Shown piece by piece: positions 45,073 to 54,234 of a stretch of DNA of 64,000 nt (its first letter is position 1; every line of letters begins with the position of its first letter). The notes under the pieces were generated by a model that was given only the letters and a program-made list of their open reading frames with translations, was not told the origin of the DNA and did not search any database. The DNA is taken from contig NZ_BBRH01000008.1 of the NCBI RefSeq assembly GCF_002090055.1, forward strand, positions 62,001-126,000, written 5' to 3'. Source of the stretch: Demequina sp. NBRC 110051 (lineage in GTDB: Bacteria > Actinomycetota > Actinomycetes > Actinomycetales > Demequinaceae). The position numbers were made by a program, and so were the translations under genes.

Positions 45073-46143
45073 GTGCCCCCGATCGCTGCCCCCGCCACCA
45101 CCGCGCGCGTCGCCCTGTGGGAGGGCGCCTCGGGGGTGAGCGTGTCCTCGGCACCCGTGCCGCGCTTGGCTCCTGGTGAGGTGCTCGTCGAGGTACGCCT
45201 GGCCACCGTATGCGGCTGCGTGCGCGACGCGGTGCGCGAGCGCCGCCTGGGGTCCCTGCCCACGGTGCTCGGACATGAGGGCGTGGGCACGGTCGCGGCG
45301 GTCGGCAGGGGAGCCGAGGCGGTGGGCGTCGACGGCGTGTCCCTCGCGCCCGGCATGCGCGTGGTGTGGGGGCGCGATGTGGGCTGCGGCCAGTGCACCG
45401 CGTGCGCGGCACACGCGTATGACGACTGTCCCGAGCCGCGCGAGCTGGGCCACCAGCCCATGCAGCACGACTGGATTCTCTCCGGCAGCCTCGGCACGCA
45501 TCTCGTCTTGCCGCGCGGCGCCCACCTTGCGGGGGTCCCCTCGGGGGTGCCCGACGCCGTCGCCTCGCCCGCCGGTTGCGCCCTCGCCGTCGCCGCGGCG
45601 GCCGTCGACCGGGCGGGGGCGCTGGCGGGCAGGCGCGTGGTCGTCCTCGGAGCGGGCCTTGTCGGACTCGGGGCGCTTGCGATGGCGGTCGAGGCCGGGG
45701 CGGCGTCCACCACCGTGGTCGAGCCGCGCGCCAAGCGTCGGCGCCGGGCCCTGAGCTTCGGCGCGGATGCCGCGCTCGACTGCGACACCCGCGTGCCGGG
45801 CTGCGACGTCATCATCGACGCCGCCGGGGGAGCGGACACGTTCGCCCGCGTGCTCGATTCGCTCGCACCGGGCGGCACGGCCGTGGTGGCGGGCACCCGC
45901 TCGCAGGTGCCCGACGCGAGCGTGGACCTCGAGCGCCTGAGCCGCGATGGCCTGTCGCTGCTGGGACTGGGCAGGCCTGACGGGCGCCACCTCGCCCAGG
46001 CCGTTGCTTTCCTCGCGGCGACTCACGCGATGCGCCCGTGGGCGGATATTGTGTCTCAGCCGCGCGGGCTCGACGGGGTGGTCGAGGCCGTCGCCCACTC
46101 GGGCGGCAAGATCGCGCGGGTGGCGATCGCGCCGCGCGCCTAG
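45073..46143 (+). CDS. zinc-binding medium-chain dehydrogenase
   Basis: A 356-residue MDR-family oxidoreductase. Seen: N-terminal GroES-like domain with VRLATVCGCVRDAVRERRLGSLPTVLGHEGVGTV (catalytic zinc Cys and the GHE motif), a structural zinc site with four Cys in GCGQCTACAAHAYDDC, and the Rossmann nucleotide fold GRRVVVLGAGLVGLGALAMAVEAGA followed by SFGADAALDC. The segment LGHQPMQHDWILSGSLGTHLVLP is unlike typical alcohol dehydrogenases and recalls members proposed to act in phosphonate catabolism, which I cannot confirm. It starts at GTG 45073; a GAGGGT element 7 nt upstream could be a leaderless -10. It stands alone before rpsO. Confidence 0.82.
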   Translation: MPPIAAPATTARVALWEGASGVSVSSAPVPRLAPGEVLVEVRLATVCGCVRDAVRERRLGSLPTVLGHEGVGTVAAVGRGAEAVGVDGVSLAPGMRVVWGRDVGCGQCTACAAHAYDDCPEPRELGHQPMQHDWILSGSLGTHLVLPRGAHLAGVPSGVPDAVASPAGCALAVAAAAVDRAGALAGRRVVVLGAGLVGLGALAMAVEAGAASTTVVEPRAKRRRRALSFGADAALDCDTRVPGCDVIIDAAGGADTFARVLDSLAPGGTAVVAGTRSQVPDASVDLERLSRDGLSLLGLGRPDGRHLAQAVAFLAATHAMRPWADIVSQPRGLDGVVEAVAHSGGKIARVAIAPRA

Positions 46144-46184
46144 CGCCCGCGCAATACAGGTCGCGCCGAGGGCGTCCGCGCGTG

Positions 46185-46190
46185 TATGCT
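46185..46190 (+). promoter_or_regulatory. rpsO promoter -10 (TATGCT)
   Basis: TATGCT lies just after the dehydrogenase gene and about 90 nt before rpsO, leaving a leader of roughly 85 nt. No strong -35 is seen. Confidence 0.5.
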
Positions 46191-46281
46191 TGATCGTCGC
46201 CGTGAAACGGCCGCGGAACCCAGTGCCCCCGGAGAACATGCCCGGGAGCTCCGCGCAACAAGACGAAGAAGGAGATGCGCC

Positions 46282-46551
46282 GTGCCTTTGGACGCAGCCG
46301 TCAAGAAGTCCATCATGACCGAGTACGCCACCTCGGAGGGTGACACCGGTTCGCCCGAGGTCCAGATCGCGATGCTGTCGCAGCGCATCTCCGACCTTAC
46401 CGAGCACCTTAAGGAGCACAAGCACGACCACCACTCGCGTCGTGGCCTGCTGCTGCTCGTCGGTAAGCGTCGCAACCTGCTGAACTACCTTCAGCGCGTC
46501 GACATCGAGCGTTACCGCTCGCTGATTGAGCGCCTGGGCCTGCGCCGCTAA
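46282..46551 (+). CDS. rpsO: 30S ribosomal protein uS15
   Basis: Primary 16S-binding protein at the subunit interface. Seen: [88 protein letters not shown], which matches the family end to end at 89 residues. Start is GTG at 46282 after GAAGGAGATGCGCC. It pairs with pnp as in almost all bacteria, but here with a strong terminator and a palindrome between them. Confidence 0.98.
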   Translation: MPLDAAVKKSIMTEYATSEGDTGSPEVQIAMLSQRISDLTEHLKEHKHDHHSRRGLLLLVGKRRNLLNYLQRVDIERYRSLIERLGLRR

Positions 46552-46571
46552 GGCTCGCCCGGTCGCGCTCG

Positions 46572-46624
46572 GCCCGGTCGCTCCCTCCTCACGGAGGTCG
46601 AGTGACCGGGCTTTTCGCTTTTTT
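46572..46624 (+). terminator. intrinsic terminator after rpsO
   Basis: A long imperfect stem: GCCCGGTC at the base, inner CCTCC-tcac-GGAGG, and GACCGGGC on the far side, then TTTTCGCTTTTTT. The T-rich tail ends two nt before the 50-bp palindrome. Confidence 0.85.
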
Positions 46625-46626
46625 GT

Positions 46627-46676
46627 GGCCGATGCCGTGGCGGGGCTTCGTACGAAGCCCCGCCACGGCATCGGCC
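46627..46676. repeat. perfect 50-bp palindrome built from two 15-mer copies
   Basis: Two 25-nt arms with no loop. Each outer end is an exact GGCCGATGCCGTGGC (46627-46641 plus, 46662-46676 minus) and the core is GGGGCTTCGT/ACGAAGCCCC. It lies right behind the rpsO terminator T-run and 30 bp before the pnp -10. In RNA it would form a 20+ bp hairpin with a tight loop. The element is the clearest sign that the 15-mer acts outside coding constraints. Confidence 0.95.
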
Positions 46677-46705
46677 CGTCCCCGTGTCACGGACGCCGTC
46701 CCTGA

Positions 46706-46711
46706 TACGAT
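46706..46711 (+). promoter_or_regulatory. pnp promoter -10 (TACGAT)
   Basis: TACGAT, with a predicted start near 46718, gives a pnp leader of about 176 nt. Confidence 0.5.
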
Positions 46712-46717
46712 GAACAC

Positions 46718-46893
46718 GGCTCGGATCCCCGAGCCACCAACACAACCTGGCAGGCCAGCCGGATGCTGATCCTCGGTGGTGATGGGCAGAACCCCTCCCG
46801 CATGGAGCCGTTCTGAGCATTTCGACTGACGATCAGTTGCGTGGCACACGCCACATCCGCATGCCTGCCATAAGGCAAGGAGTACTCATCCCT
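46718..46893 (+). promoter_or_regulatory. structured pnp leader with 17-codon upstream ORF
   Basis: Three hairpins are visible: GGCTCGG-atcc-CCGAGCC (46718-46735), GTGGC-acac-GCCAC (46841-46854), and a short TGCC-ataa-GGCA beside the ribosome-binding site (AGGAG, 46878-46882). Between them an ORF at 46763-46816 encodes [17 protein letters not shown]. In E. coli pnp is autoregulated through its leader, but by a different structure; a similar purpose here is inference. Confidence 0.45.
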
Positions 46894-49116
46894 ATGGAGG
46901 GTCCTGAGATCAAGGCCGCAGAAGCGGTCATCGACAACGGCAAGTTCGGTACCCGCACCGTGCGCTTCGAGACGGGTCGTCTCGCGCAGCAGGCCGCCGG
47001 TACCGTCGCCGCCTACCTCGACAACGACACCATGCTGCTGTCGGCGACCACCGCCGGCAAGCACCCCCGCGACGGCTTCGACTTCTTCCCCCTGACGGTG
47101 GACGTCGAGGAGCGCTCGTACGCCGCCGGCAAGATCCCCGGCTCGTTCTTCCGTCGCGAGGGCCGCCCCTCGACCGACGCCATCCTCACCTGCCGTCTCA
47201 TCGACCGCCCGCTGCGCCCCACCTTCGTGTCGGGTCTGCGCAACGAGGTCCAGGTCGTCGTGACGGTGCTCGCGATCAACCCCGACGACGCGTACGACAC
47301 GCTCGCGATCAACGCCGCCTCGGCGTCGACGCAGCTGTCGGGCCTGCCCTTCACCGGCCCCGTTGCCGGTGTGCGCATCGCCCTGGTCGACGGCCAGTGG
47401 GTCGCCTTCCCGCGTTACTCCGAGAAGGAGCGCGCGGTGTTCGATATGGTCGTGGCCGGCCGCATCGCCGGTGACGACGTCGCCATCATGATGGTCGAGG
47501 CCGAGGCGACCGACGACGCCTTCCAGCTGGTCTCCGAGGGCGCCACCGCGCCCACCGAGTCCGTCGTGGCCGAGGGCCTCGAGGCCGCCAAGCCCTTCCT
47601 GCGCGCGCTGTGCGAGGCGCAGATCCAGCTCGCGAACGAGGCCGCCAAGGAGACGCAGGAGTTCCCGCGCTTCCTCGACTACGAGGACGACGTCCTCGAG
47701 GCCGTGACCGCCGCGACCGAGGCGGACCTCACCGAGGCCCTCCAGATCGCCGACAAGCAGACCCGCGAGAACCGTCTCGACGAGATCAAGGCCTCCGCGC
47801 TCGAGTCTCTCGGTGCCCAGTTCGAGGGCCGCGAGAAGGAGATCTCCGCCGCGGTGCGCTCCGTCACCAAGAAGACGGTGCGCCAGCGCATCCTCAAGGA
47901 CGGCGTGCGCATCGACGGCCGTGGCCTGCGCGACATCCGTCCGCTGTCGGCCGAGGTGGGCCCCATCCCGCGCGTGCACGGCTCCGCGATCTTCGAGCGT
48001 GGCGAGACCCAGATCATGGGCATCACCACCCTCAACATGCTCAAGATGGAGCAGCAGATCGACTCCTTTAACCCGGAGACGAAGAAGCGCTACATGCACC
48101 ACTACAACTTCCCGCCCTTCTCCACGGGCGAGACCGGTCGTGTGGGTTCCCCCAAGCGTCGCGAGATCGGCCACGGCGCCCTCGCCGAGCGTGCCCTGGT
48201 TCCCGTCCTGCCGTCGCGTGAGGACTTCCCCTACGCGATCCGTCAGGTCTCCGAGGCGTTGGGCTCGAACGGCTCGACCTCCATGGGTTCCGTGTGCGCC
48301 TCGACGCTCGCGCTGCTGAACGCCGGTGTGCCGCTGAAGGCCCCCGTCGCCGGTATCGCCATGGGCCTCGTGTCCGACACCGTTGACGGCGAGACCCGCT
48401 ACGCGGCGCTCACCGACATCCTGGGCGCCGAGGACGCGTTCGGCGACATGGACTTCAAGGTCGCCGGTACGTCGGAGTTCGTCACCGCCATCCAGCTCGA
48501 CACCAAGCTCGACGGCATCCCCGCCTCGGTGCTCGCCGGCGCGCTCGACCAGGCCAAGGAGGCTCGCCTCCACATCCTGGACGTCATGGCCGGTGCGATC
48601 ACCGAGCCCGACGAGATGAGCCCCCACGCTCCCCGCATCATCACGGTGAAGGTCCCCGTCGACAAGATCGGTGAGGTCATTGGCCCCAAGGGCAAGATGA
48701 TCAACCAGATCCAGGACGACACGGGCGCCGACATCTCGATCGAGGACGACGGCACGGTCTTCATCGGTGCCGTGGACGGCCCCTCGGCCGAGGCCGCGCG
48801 CTCGGCGATCAACGCGATCGCCAACCCGCACGTTCCCGAGGTCGGCGAGCGCTACCTGGGCACGGTCGTGAAGACCGTCGCCTTCGGCGCGTTCGTCTCG
48901 CTGTCGCCGGGCAAGGACGGTCTGCTGCACATCTCGCAGATCCGCAAGCTCGTGGGCGGCAAGCGCGTCGAGAACGTCGAGGACGTGCTGTCCATCGGCC
49001 AGAAGATCCAGGTCGAGATCACCGAGGTCGACCCGCGCGGCAAGCTGTCGCTCGGCGTGGTCGAGGAGAAGTCGGACGAGGCCGCCGAAGGCGCCTCCGA
49101 GGAGGCCGGCGAGTAA
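46894..49116 (+). CDS. pnp: polynucleotide phosphorylase
   Basis: 3'-to-5' phosphorolytic exoribonuclease of mRNA decay. Seen: first RNase PH domain ([66 protein letters not shown]), helical linker, second RNase PH domain ([111 protein letters not shown]), KH domain ([36 protein letters not shown]), and S1 domain ([31 protein letters not shown]). A Glu/Ala tail ends at residue 740. The ATG at 46894 lies 11 nt after AGGAG. Confidence 0.98.
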   Translation: MEGPEIKAAEAVIDNGKFGTRTVRFETGRLAQQAAGTVAAYLDNDTMLLSATTAGKHPRDGFDFFPLTVDVEERSYAAGKIPGSFFRREGRPSTDAILTCRLIDRPLRPTFVSGLRNEVQVVVTVLAINPDDAYDTLAINAASASTQLSGLPFTGPVAGVRIALVDGQWVAFPRYSEKERAVFDMVVAGRIAGDDVAIMMVEAEATDDAFQLVSEGATAPTESVVAEGLEAAKPFLRALCEAQIQLANEAAKETQEFPRFLDYEDDVLEAVTAATEADLTEALQIADKQTRENRLDEIKASALESLGAQFEGREKEISAAVRSVTKKTVRQRILKDGVRIDGRGLRDIRPLSAEVGPIPRVHGSAIFERGETQIMGITTLNMLKMEQQIDSFNPETKKRYMHHYNFPPFSTGETGRVGSPKRREIGHGALAERALVPVLPSREDFPYAIRQVSEALGSNGSTSMGSVCASTLALLNAGVPLKAPVAGIAMGLVSDTVDGETRYAALTDILGAEDAFGDMDFKVAGTSEFVTAIQLDTKLDGIPASVLAGALDQAKEARLHILDVMAGAITEPDEMSPHAPRIITVKVPVDKIGEVIGPKGKMINQIQDDTGADISIEDDGTVFIGAVDGPSAEAARSAINAIANPHVPEVGERYLGTVVKTVAFGAFVSLSPGKDGLLHISQIRKLVGGKRVENVEDVLSIGQKIQVEITEVDPRGKLSLGVVEEKSDEAAEGASEEAGE

Positions 49117-49134
49117 TCGCCCCTTCCTGATTCA

Positions 49135-49174
49135 CCGCGAGGGCGGTCCCGGGTTGCCGGGGCCGCCCTCGCGG
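49135..49174 (+). terminator. pnp downstream stem-loop (no T-run)
   Basis: An 18-bp stem (49135-49152 with 49157-49174, one G-T wobble) with loop GTTG, 19 nt after the pnp stop. No uridine run follows, so it may protect the 3' end rather than terminate. Confidence 0.65.
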
Positions 49175-49525
49175 CGTCTCCGTGGTGGGCCGAGTGCGGA
49201 GCCCAGCCACGGGGTCGGAGCGCCCGGCGCATGTGCGTGCACGAGGTGCGGTCAATCCGCGGATCGCCCGCGCGGGTGGCCCATGTCGCGCGCGGGTGCG
49301 GGCAATGCGCGAAATGACCGCACCGTAGGCCGTGGGTCGCGCACGTTTCGCCGTGAGTCGGCAGCCCAGCCCGTCGATCGGCCAGATGACGGGCTGAAAT
49401 GCTCACAGGGGCACGGTGGCACGGCGAGTTCAGATGTGACGGGCTGGAGTGCGCCGCGGCCCCGCCACCGGGCGCGCCGCTCACCCCAGGCTCGCCCCCC
49501 GCACCGCACGCGAAGCCACCCGCGT
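49175..49525. other. non-coding gap between pnp and the M16 gene
   Basis: About 350 bp without a credible gene. It holds a 10-bp inverted repeat GGTGCGGTCA (49245-49254) / TGACCGCACC (49315-49324) enclosing 60 nt in which CGCGCGGGTG occurs twice. Beyond that I see nothing assignable. Confidence 0.4.
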
Positions 49526-49531
49526 TAGGCT
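49526..49531 (+). promoter_or_regulatory. leaderless promoter -10 (TAGGCT) of the M16 protease gene
   Basis: TAGGCT, 7 nt, then the ATG at 49539. Identical in sequence and spacing to the dapB promoter. Confidence 0.65.
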
Positions 49532-49538
49532 CACCGGT

Positions 49539-50858
49539 ATGCCTCACGCCTTGCCGCTCGTCGGCGCCGCCGCCACCGGAAGCCACCTCACCGTCGAGCA
49601 GGATGCGGGGGCGATCATCCGCCGCTCGGTCCTGCCCGGGGGAGTGCGGGTCCTCACCGAACATATCCCGGGTATGCGCTCCGCAACCATCGGCGCGTGG
49701 GTGGGGGTGGGCAGCCGCGACGAGACCCCCGAGCACGCGGGCTCCACCCACTTCCTCGAGCACCTGCTGTTTAAGGGCACGCCCCGGCGCACCGCTCAGG
49801 ACATCGCGGTCGAGTTCGACCGCGTGGGCGGGGAGTCCAACGCCATGACGGGCAAGGAGTTCACCTGCTATTACGCGCGGGTGATCGATCGCGACCTGCC
49901 CACCGCGATCGACGTGATCCTCGACATGGTGACCTCTGCGTCGATCACCGAGGATGACTTCGAGATGGAGCGGGGCGTCATCCTCGAAGAGCTTGCGATG
50001 AACGACGACGACCCCGGCGACGTCGCCCACGAGCGCTTCACCGAGGCGGTCCTCACGGGCCACCCGCTGGGCCGTCCCATCGGCGGAACCCCCGACATCA
50101 TCCGCTCCGTGACCCGCGACGCGGTCATCGAGCACTACCGCGAGCACTACAAGCCGTCGGGGTTGATCGTGTCCGCCGCTGGCAACGTCGACCACGACAC
50201 GGTGTGCGGGATGGTCCAGGAGGCCCTCGCGCTCGGCGGGTGGGACCTCACGGGTGACATTGCGCCCGTCGGCAGGCGCGACGCATTCGCTGCCGTCGAG
50301 GCGACCCTCACCCCCGAGGTCCGTATCACCCGCGACCTTGAGCAGGCACACGTGGTGCTCGGCTCGCGCGGCTTCCGCGCCACCGACGAGCGCCGCGCCA
50401 CCCTGGGCGTCATGAACGCGATCCTGGGCGGCGGCATGTCGTCGCGCCTGTTCCAGGAGATTCGCGAGAAGCGCGGCCTCGCGTACTCGGTGTACTCGTT
50501 TGGCGCGCCCTCGGCCGAGGCAGGCATCTGGGGCATGTACGGCGCGTGCAACCCGTCCAAGGCCGACGAGGTCGAGCGCCTGCTCGCCGGCGAGCTCGAG
50601 CGCATGACCGCGGGCATCACGGACGAGGAGCTCGAGCGCGCGAAGGGCCAGATCGCGGGCACCACCGTGCTGCGCCTCGAGGACTCGTACTCCCGGATGT
50701 CTCGCCTGGGCAAGGCCGAGCTGGTCTTCGGTGAGCTGTGGAGCATCGAGGAATCCCTGGCCCAGGTGCGGGCTGTGACGGCCGATGCCGTGGTCGCCAT
50801 GGCTGCCGATCTCGCCTCGCGTGAGCGTGTCTCCGTCAGGGTAGGGCCCGCCCGCTAA
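49539..50858 (+). CDS. M16-family zinc metalloprotease (pitrilysin-like)
   Basis: A 439-residue peptidase of the processing-protease/insulinase class, conserved after pnp in actinobacteria and firmicutes. Seen: the inverted zinc motif HFLEH (His71, Glu74, His75) in GSTHFLEHLLFKGTPRRTAQDIAVEFDRVGGESNAMTGKEFTCYYARV, MERGVILEELAMNDDDPGDVAHERFTEAVLTGHPLGRPIGGT (distal Glu), and the C-terminal half with ILGGGMSSRLFQEIREKRGLAYSVYSF. A short form with both halves. No signal peptide, so likely cytosolic. It ends in ADAVVAMA, where a 14-base repeat copy lies. Confidence 0.93.
   Translation: MPHALPLVGAAATGSHLTVEQDAGAIIRRSVLPGGVRVLTEHIPGMRSATIGAWVGVGSRDETPEHAGSTHFLEHLLFKGTPRRTAQDIAVEFDRVGGESNAMTGKEFTCYYARVIDRDLPTAIDVILDMVTSASITEDDFEMERGVILEELAMNDDDPGDVAHERFTEAVLTGHPLGRPIGGTPDIIRSVTRDAVIEHYREHYKPSGLIVSAAGNVDHDTVCGMVQEALALGGWDLTGDIAPVGRRDAFAAVEATLTPEVRITRDLEQAHVVLGSRGFRATDERRATLGVMNAILGGGMSSRLFQEIREKRGLAYSVYSFGAPSAEAGIWGMYGACNPSKADEVERLLAGELERMTAGITDEELERAKGQIAGTTVLRLEDSYSRMSRLGKAELVFGELWSIEESLAQVRAVTADAVVAMAADLASRERVSVRVGPAR
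50780..50794 (+). repeat. directional repeat, 14/15 copy, near the end of the M16 gene
   Basis: GGCCGATGCCGTGGT; the final C is T, the same variant as the copy in dfrA. Sense, ADAV frame. Confidence 0.75.
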
Positions 50859-50867
50859 GCGCCTGTT

Positions 50868-50929
50868 TTCCTGGGGTGACGCAAGTCTCAGCCCATTCCC
50901 AGCGTTTCCCCAGGAACCGTCCATAGCCT
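50868..50929 (+). promoter_or_regulatory. promoter and inverted repeat before the export operon
   Basis: A 9-bp inverted repeat TTCCTGGGG (50868-50876) / CCCCAGGAA (50908-50916) precedes a -10 TAGCCT (50924-50929). The right arm overlaps the spacer region, so it could be an operator. No regulator gene is adjacent. Confidence 0.45.
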
Positions 50930-50965
50930 CATCGCGACAGCACGTCACGAGGGACAGGACGGAAT

Positions 50966-52216
50966 ATGCCGCAGTTCACTTTTTCCCGCGCTCGCCTGCG
51001 CGCATGGGGTATTCCCGCCGCGACGCTCGTCGCCGGCGCAGGGATCGGCGTCGGCGCGATGGCCCTGTGGGGGCCCGCAGGTACCGACACCGCCCAGGCG
51101 ATGGGGCGCGGCGCGACGGCAGGTGGCGGTACCCAGACCGTCACGGTCGCGCTGCAGACCCTCGAGGAGACGGTGGACGCCACGGGCACCCTCGCTGCCG
51201 TGACGAGCTCGGCGCTGGCCTTCGAGGCCTCGGGAGAGGTCACGACGGTCAACGTCGAGGAGGGCGACACGGTGGCCGAGGGGGACGTCATCGCCGAGAT
51301 CGACACCCTGGCGCTCACCGCATCGCTGCGCGCCGCCGAGGCCGATCTCGCCCAGGCGGAGGCCTCGCTGTCGAACCTTGAGGACGAGGCCGACGGAACG
51401 GACGCGTCCGACGCCCAGATCGAGGCCGCCCAGTCCCAGGTTGACGTCCTCGAGAGCTCCGTGGAGGAGGCCGAGGACGCGATGAGCGACGCGCAGCTCG
51501 TCGCCGACATTGCCGGGCTCGTGACGAGCCAGCCGTACGAGGTGGGAGACGTCGTCTCCGGTGGCGCCAGCGCCGGCGGCACCGATGCGGGCGGCATGGA
51601 CACGGCCGCCACGACGACCACGACGGCGTCGAGCGGCGTCACGATCGTGGGCCAGGACCAGTGGACGGTATCCGTGAGCCTCTCCGAGGCGGACGTCGCC
51701 GAGATTGCCGAGGGTGACCAGGTCACCTTCACGGCCGACGACCTCACAGACCCGTTCTTCGGCGTCGTCACGGACATCGCGAACCTCCCCACCACCACCG
51801 GCGGCAGCGCGACCTATGCCGTCGAGCTCACCGTGACGGGCACCGTCGAGGGCCTGTACGAGGGCACGTCGGTGGACGCGAGCATCGTGACCCTGCGAGA
51901 GGCGGACGTGCTCGCGATCCCCGCGAACGCGATTTCCACCACGGACGGCGCGTCGACGGTGACCGTCGTGGGTGACGACGGCGAGACCGAGGAGCGCGAG
52001 GTGACGACCGGCGGGACCATCGGCGCCTATACCGAGATCACGGAAGGCCTGACCGAGGGGGAGCAACTCGAGGTGACCGTCATGGCCTCGGCGGGCACGA
52101 CCGACGGCGACGACGCCGCGGCCGGCTTCGGTGGGCAGTTCCGCGGCGGTGAGCTTCCCGAGGGGATGACGTTCCCCGGCGGCGAGATGCCCACCGGTCA
52201 GGCGCCGGGCCAGTGA
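50966..52216 (+). CDS. MacA/HlyD-type membrane-fusion (adaptor) protein 1
   Basis: A 416-residue adaptor anchored by one N-terminal membrane helix (about residues 15-33). Seen: a lipoyl-like half (SSALAFEASGEVTTVNVEEGDTVAEGDVIAEIDTLALTASL), a short coiled coil (RAAEADLAQAEASLSNLEDEADG and IEAAQSQVDVLESSVEEAEDAM), the second lipoyl half shortened (IAGLVTSQPYEVGDVVSGG), and a barrel region (TVSVSLSEADVAEIAEGDQVTFTADDL, VLAIPANAISTTDG). The tail is Pro/Gly/Met-rich (ELPEGMTFPGGEMPTGQ). It is translated with the ATPase and permease genes as a MacAB-like exporter adapted to a Gram-positive envelope. Confidence 0.85.
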   Translation: MPQFTFSRARLRAWGIPAATLVAGAGIGVGAMALWGPAGTDTAQAMGRGATAGGGTQTVTVALQTLEETVDATGTLAAVTSSALAFEASGEVTTVNVEEGDTVAEGDVIAEIDTLALTASLRAAEADLAQAEASLSNLEDEADGTDASDAQIEAAQSQVDVLESSVEEAEDAMSDAQLVADIAGLVTSQPYEVGDVVSGGASAGGTDAGGMDTAATTTTTASSGVTIVGQDQWTVSVSLSEADVAEIAEGDQVTFTADDLTDPFFGVVTDIANLPTTTGGSATYAVELTVTGTVEGLYEGTSVDASIVTLREADVLAIPANAISTTDGASTVTVVGDDGETEEREVTTGGTIGAYTEITEGLTEGEQLEVTVMASAGTTDGDDAAAGFGGQFRGGELPEGMTFPGGEMPTGQAPGQ

Positions 52217-52254
52217 CCGCCCGCCGCGCCGCGCCTCACGACGAGGACCGTCAG

Positions 52255-52980
52255 ATGACCTCCCCTTCCACCGTCATGCTTGACCTGGATGCCCCGGTGA
52301 TCGAACTCTCCGGCGCCCGCAAGACCTACCTCACCGGGGACATCGAGTTCGAGGCCCTACGAGGGATCGACTGCCGCATCTATCCGGGCGAGTACGTCGC
52401 CATCGTCGGCCCCTCGGGTTCGGGCAAATCCACGCTGATGAACATCCTGGGCTGCCTCGACGTGCTCACCGAGGGCAGCTACGTCCTCGCGGGCGAGGAC
52501 GTCTCCCACATGAATGAGGTGTCTTTGGCCTCCGCGCGCAATCGGCGCATCGGCTTCGTGTTCCAGCAATTCCACCTGCTTCCCAGCCTCACGGCTGTAG
52601 GAAACGTGGAGCTTCCGCTCGTCTACGCGGGCGTGGCACCCGGTGAGCGCCGTGAGCGGGCGCTCGCGGCGCTCGACCGAGTGGGCCTCGCGGACAAGGC
52701 GAGGAACCACCCCGGTCAGCTCTCGGGCGGCCAGCAGCAGCGCGTCGCCATCGCGCGCGCGCTCGTCACCGAGCCCGCGATCGTCCTGGCCGACGAGCCC
52801 ACCGGAAACCTCGACTCGCGCTCGACGGCGGATGTGCTGGGCATGCTCGATGACCTCCACGCGGAGGGCTCCACGATCGTCCTCATCACGCACGAGGCGG
52901 ATGTCGCCGCACGCGCGCAGACCATCTACAACGTGACCGACGGGCAGTTCGTCGGCGACTCCGTGGGGATTGCTAAATGA
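52255..52980 (+). CDS. MacB/LolD-type ABC transporter ATP-binding protein
   Basis: A 241-residue ATPase of the MacB/FtsE/LolD group. Seen: [62 protein letters not shown] (Walker A), [33 protein letters not shown] (Q-loop), [40 protein letters not shown] (signature and Walker B), and [22 protein letters not shown]. The ATG at 52255 has AGGA seven nt upstream; a GTG at 52213 overlapping the adaptor gene is the alternative. It overlaps the permease by 4 nt. Confidence 0.92.
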   Translation: MTSPSTVMLDLDAPVIELSGARKTYLTGDIEFEALRGIDCRIYPGEYVAIVGPSGSGKSTLMNILGCLDVLTEGSYVLAGEDVSHMNEVSLASARNRRIGFVFQQFHLLPSLTAVGNVELPLVYAGVAPGERRERALAALDRVGLADKARNHPGQLSGGQQQRVAIARALVTEPAIVLADEPTGNLDSRSTADVLGMLDDLHAEGSTIVLITHEADVAARAQTIYNVTDGQFVGDSVGIAK

Positions 52981-54209
52981 GAACCGCCGATCTCCTCAGC
53001 AGTTCGTGGAGCGCCATCCGCAGTCACAAGATGCGATCCCTGCTCACCATGCTCGGCATCGTGGTCGGCATCGCCTCCGTGGTGCTCACCGTCGGCCTCG
53101 GCCTGGGTACCCAGAAGGACGTGTCGGACCAGATCGCGTCGCTGGGCTCGGACCTGCTCATCGTGTCGCCCGGATCCTCCACCGACGACTCGGGTACGCG
53201 CGGCGGTTTCGGTAGCGCCCAGACGCTCACCCTGACGGACGCGGAGGCGCTCGCGTCGACCGTGGCGGTGCCCGATGCCGTGGGCGTCGCCGCGGAGAAG
53301 ACCTCCGATCTCTCGCTCGAGTATGGCGAGAGCAACTGGACCACGACGGTCACCGGCACCTCGACGAGCTGGACCGACGTGCGCTCGCGAGAGCTCCTGT
53401 ACGGCGACTTCTTCACCGAAGACGAGGTGACCTCGGCGGCCGACGTCATCGTGCTCGGCAGCGAGACCGCTCATGAACTGTTCGGCTCGACGGCGGTGGT
53501 GGGCCAGGACGTCGTGATCGACGGCGACTCCTTCGAGGTGGTCGGGGTGCTGGCCGAGGCCGGATCCTCCGGCGACACCTCGCTCGACGACCTGGCCGTG
53601 GTGCCGATGACCACGATGGTCGAGACGCTCGACGACTCCGGCGCGAGCGAGGCGGTGCAAACCATCTACCTCAAGGCCGCCTCCTCCGACGTGCTGAGCG
53701 CAGCGTCCCAGGAGGCTCAGAATCTGCTGCTGAACCTGCACGGGATCGCCTCCGTCGACGACGCCGACTTCACGATCGACGTGCAGGACTCGCTGATCGA
53801 CGCAGCCACGTCCGTGTACGAGCAGCTGACGATTCTGCTGACGGGTATTGCGGCGCTCGCCCTGCTCGTGGGCGGTATCGGCGTGATGAACATCATGCTC
53901 GTGTCTGTCACCGAGCGCACGCGCGAGATTGGCCTGCGCAAGGCGCTCGGCGCGGCGCCGGCGACGATCCGCAACCAGTTCCTGATCGAGGCCATGATCT
54001 TGGGCCTCAGCGGAGGCGCGATCGGCGTGGTGATCGGCGTCGGCCTCGCGCTCGCCCTGCCCAGCGTGCTCGGCTCCACGATCGTCATCTCGGGCCTTGC
54101 GCTCGTGGTGTCCGTGGTCGTCGCCGTCGGCATCGGCGCCGTGTTTGGCGTCTACCCGGCCGCCCGCGCTGCCCGCCTTGCCCCCATCGACGCCCTTCGC
54201 GACCAGTAA
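52977..54209 (+). CDS. MacB-type FtsX-like ABC permease
   Basis: A 410-residue mechanotransmission permease. Seen: N-terminal membrane helix preceded by [43 protein letters not shown], a large external domain (about residues 45-280, MacB periplasmic core), and three C-terminal helices (LTILLTGIAALALLVGGIGVMNIMLVSVTERTREIGLRKALGAAPATIRNQFLIEAMILGLSGGAIGVVIG, then SGLALVVSVVVAVGIGAVFGVYPAARAARLAPIDALRDQ). These are the classic FtsX/MacB termini. MacB-type transporters move substrates from outside the membrane outward, so the cargo is likely a peptide, lipid or lipoprotein (inference). Confidence 0.92.
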   Translation: MRTADLLSSSWSAIRSHKMRSLLTMLGIVVGIASVVLTVGLGLGTQKDVSDQIASLGSDLLIVSPGSSTDDSGTRGGFGSAQTLTLTDAEALASTVAVPDAVGVAAEKTSDLSLEYGESNWTTTVTGTSTSWTDVRSRELLYGDFFTEDEVTSAADVIVLGSETAHELFGSTAVVGQDVVIDGDSFEVVGVLAEAGSSGDTSLDDLAVVPMTTMVETLDDSGASEAVQTIYLKAASSDVLSAASQEAQNLLLNLHGIASVDDADFTIDVQDSLIDAATSVYEQLTILLTGIAALALLVGGIGVMNIMLVSVTERTREIGLRKALGAAPATIRNQFLIEAMILGLSGGAIGVVIGVGLALALPSVLGSTIVISGLALVVSVVVAVGIGAVFGVYPAARAARLAPIDALRDQ

Positions 54210-54234
54210 CCGCGCCCTACGAGAGGACCTCCTC

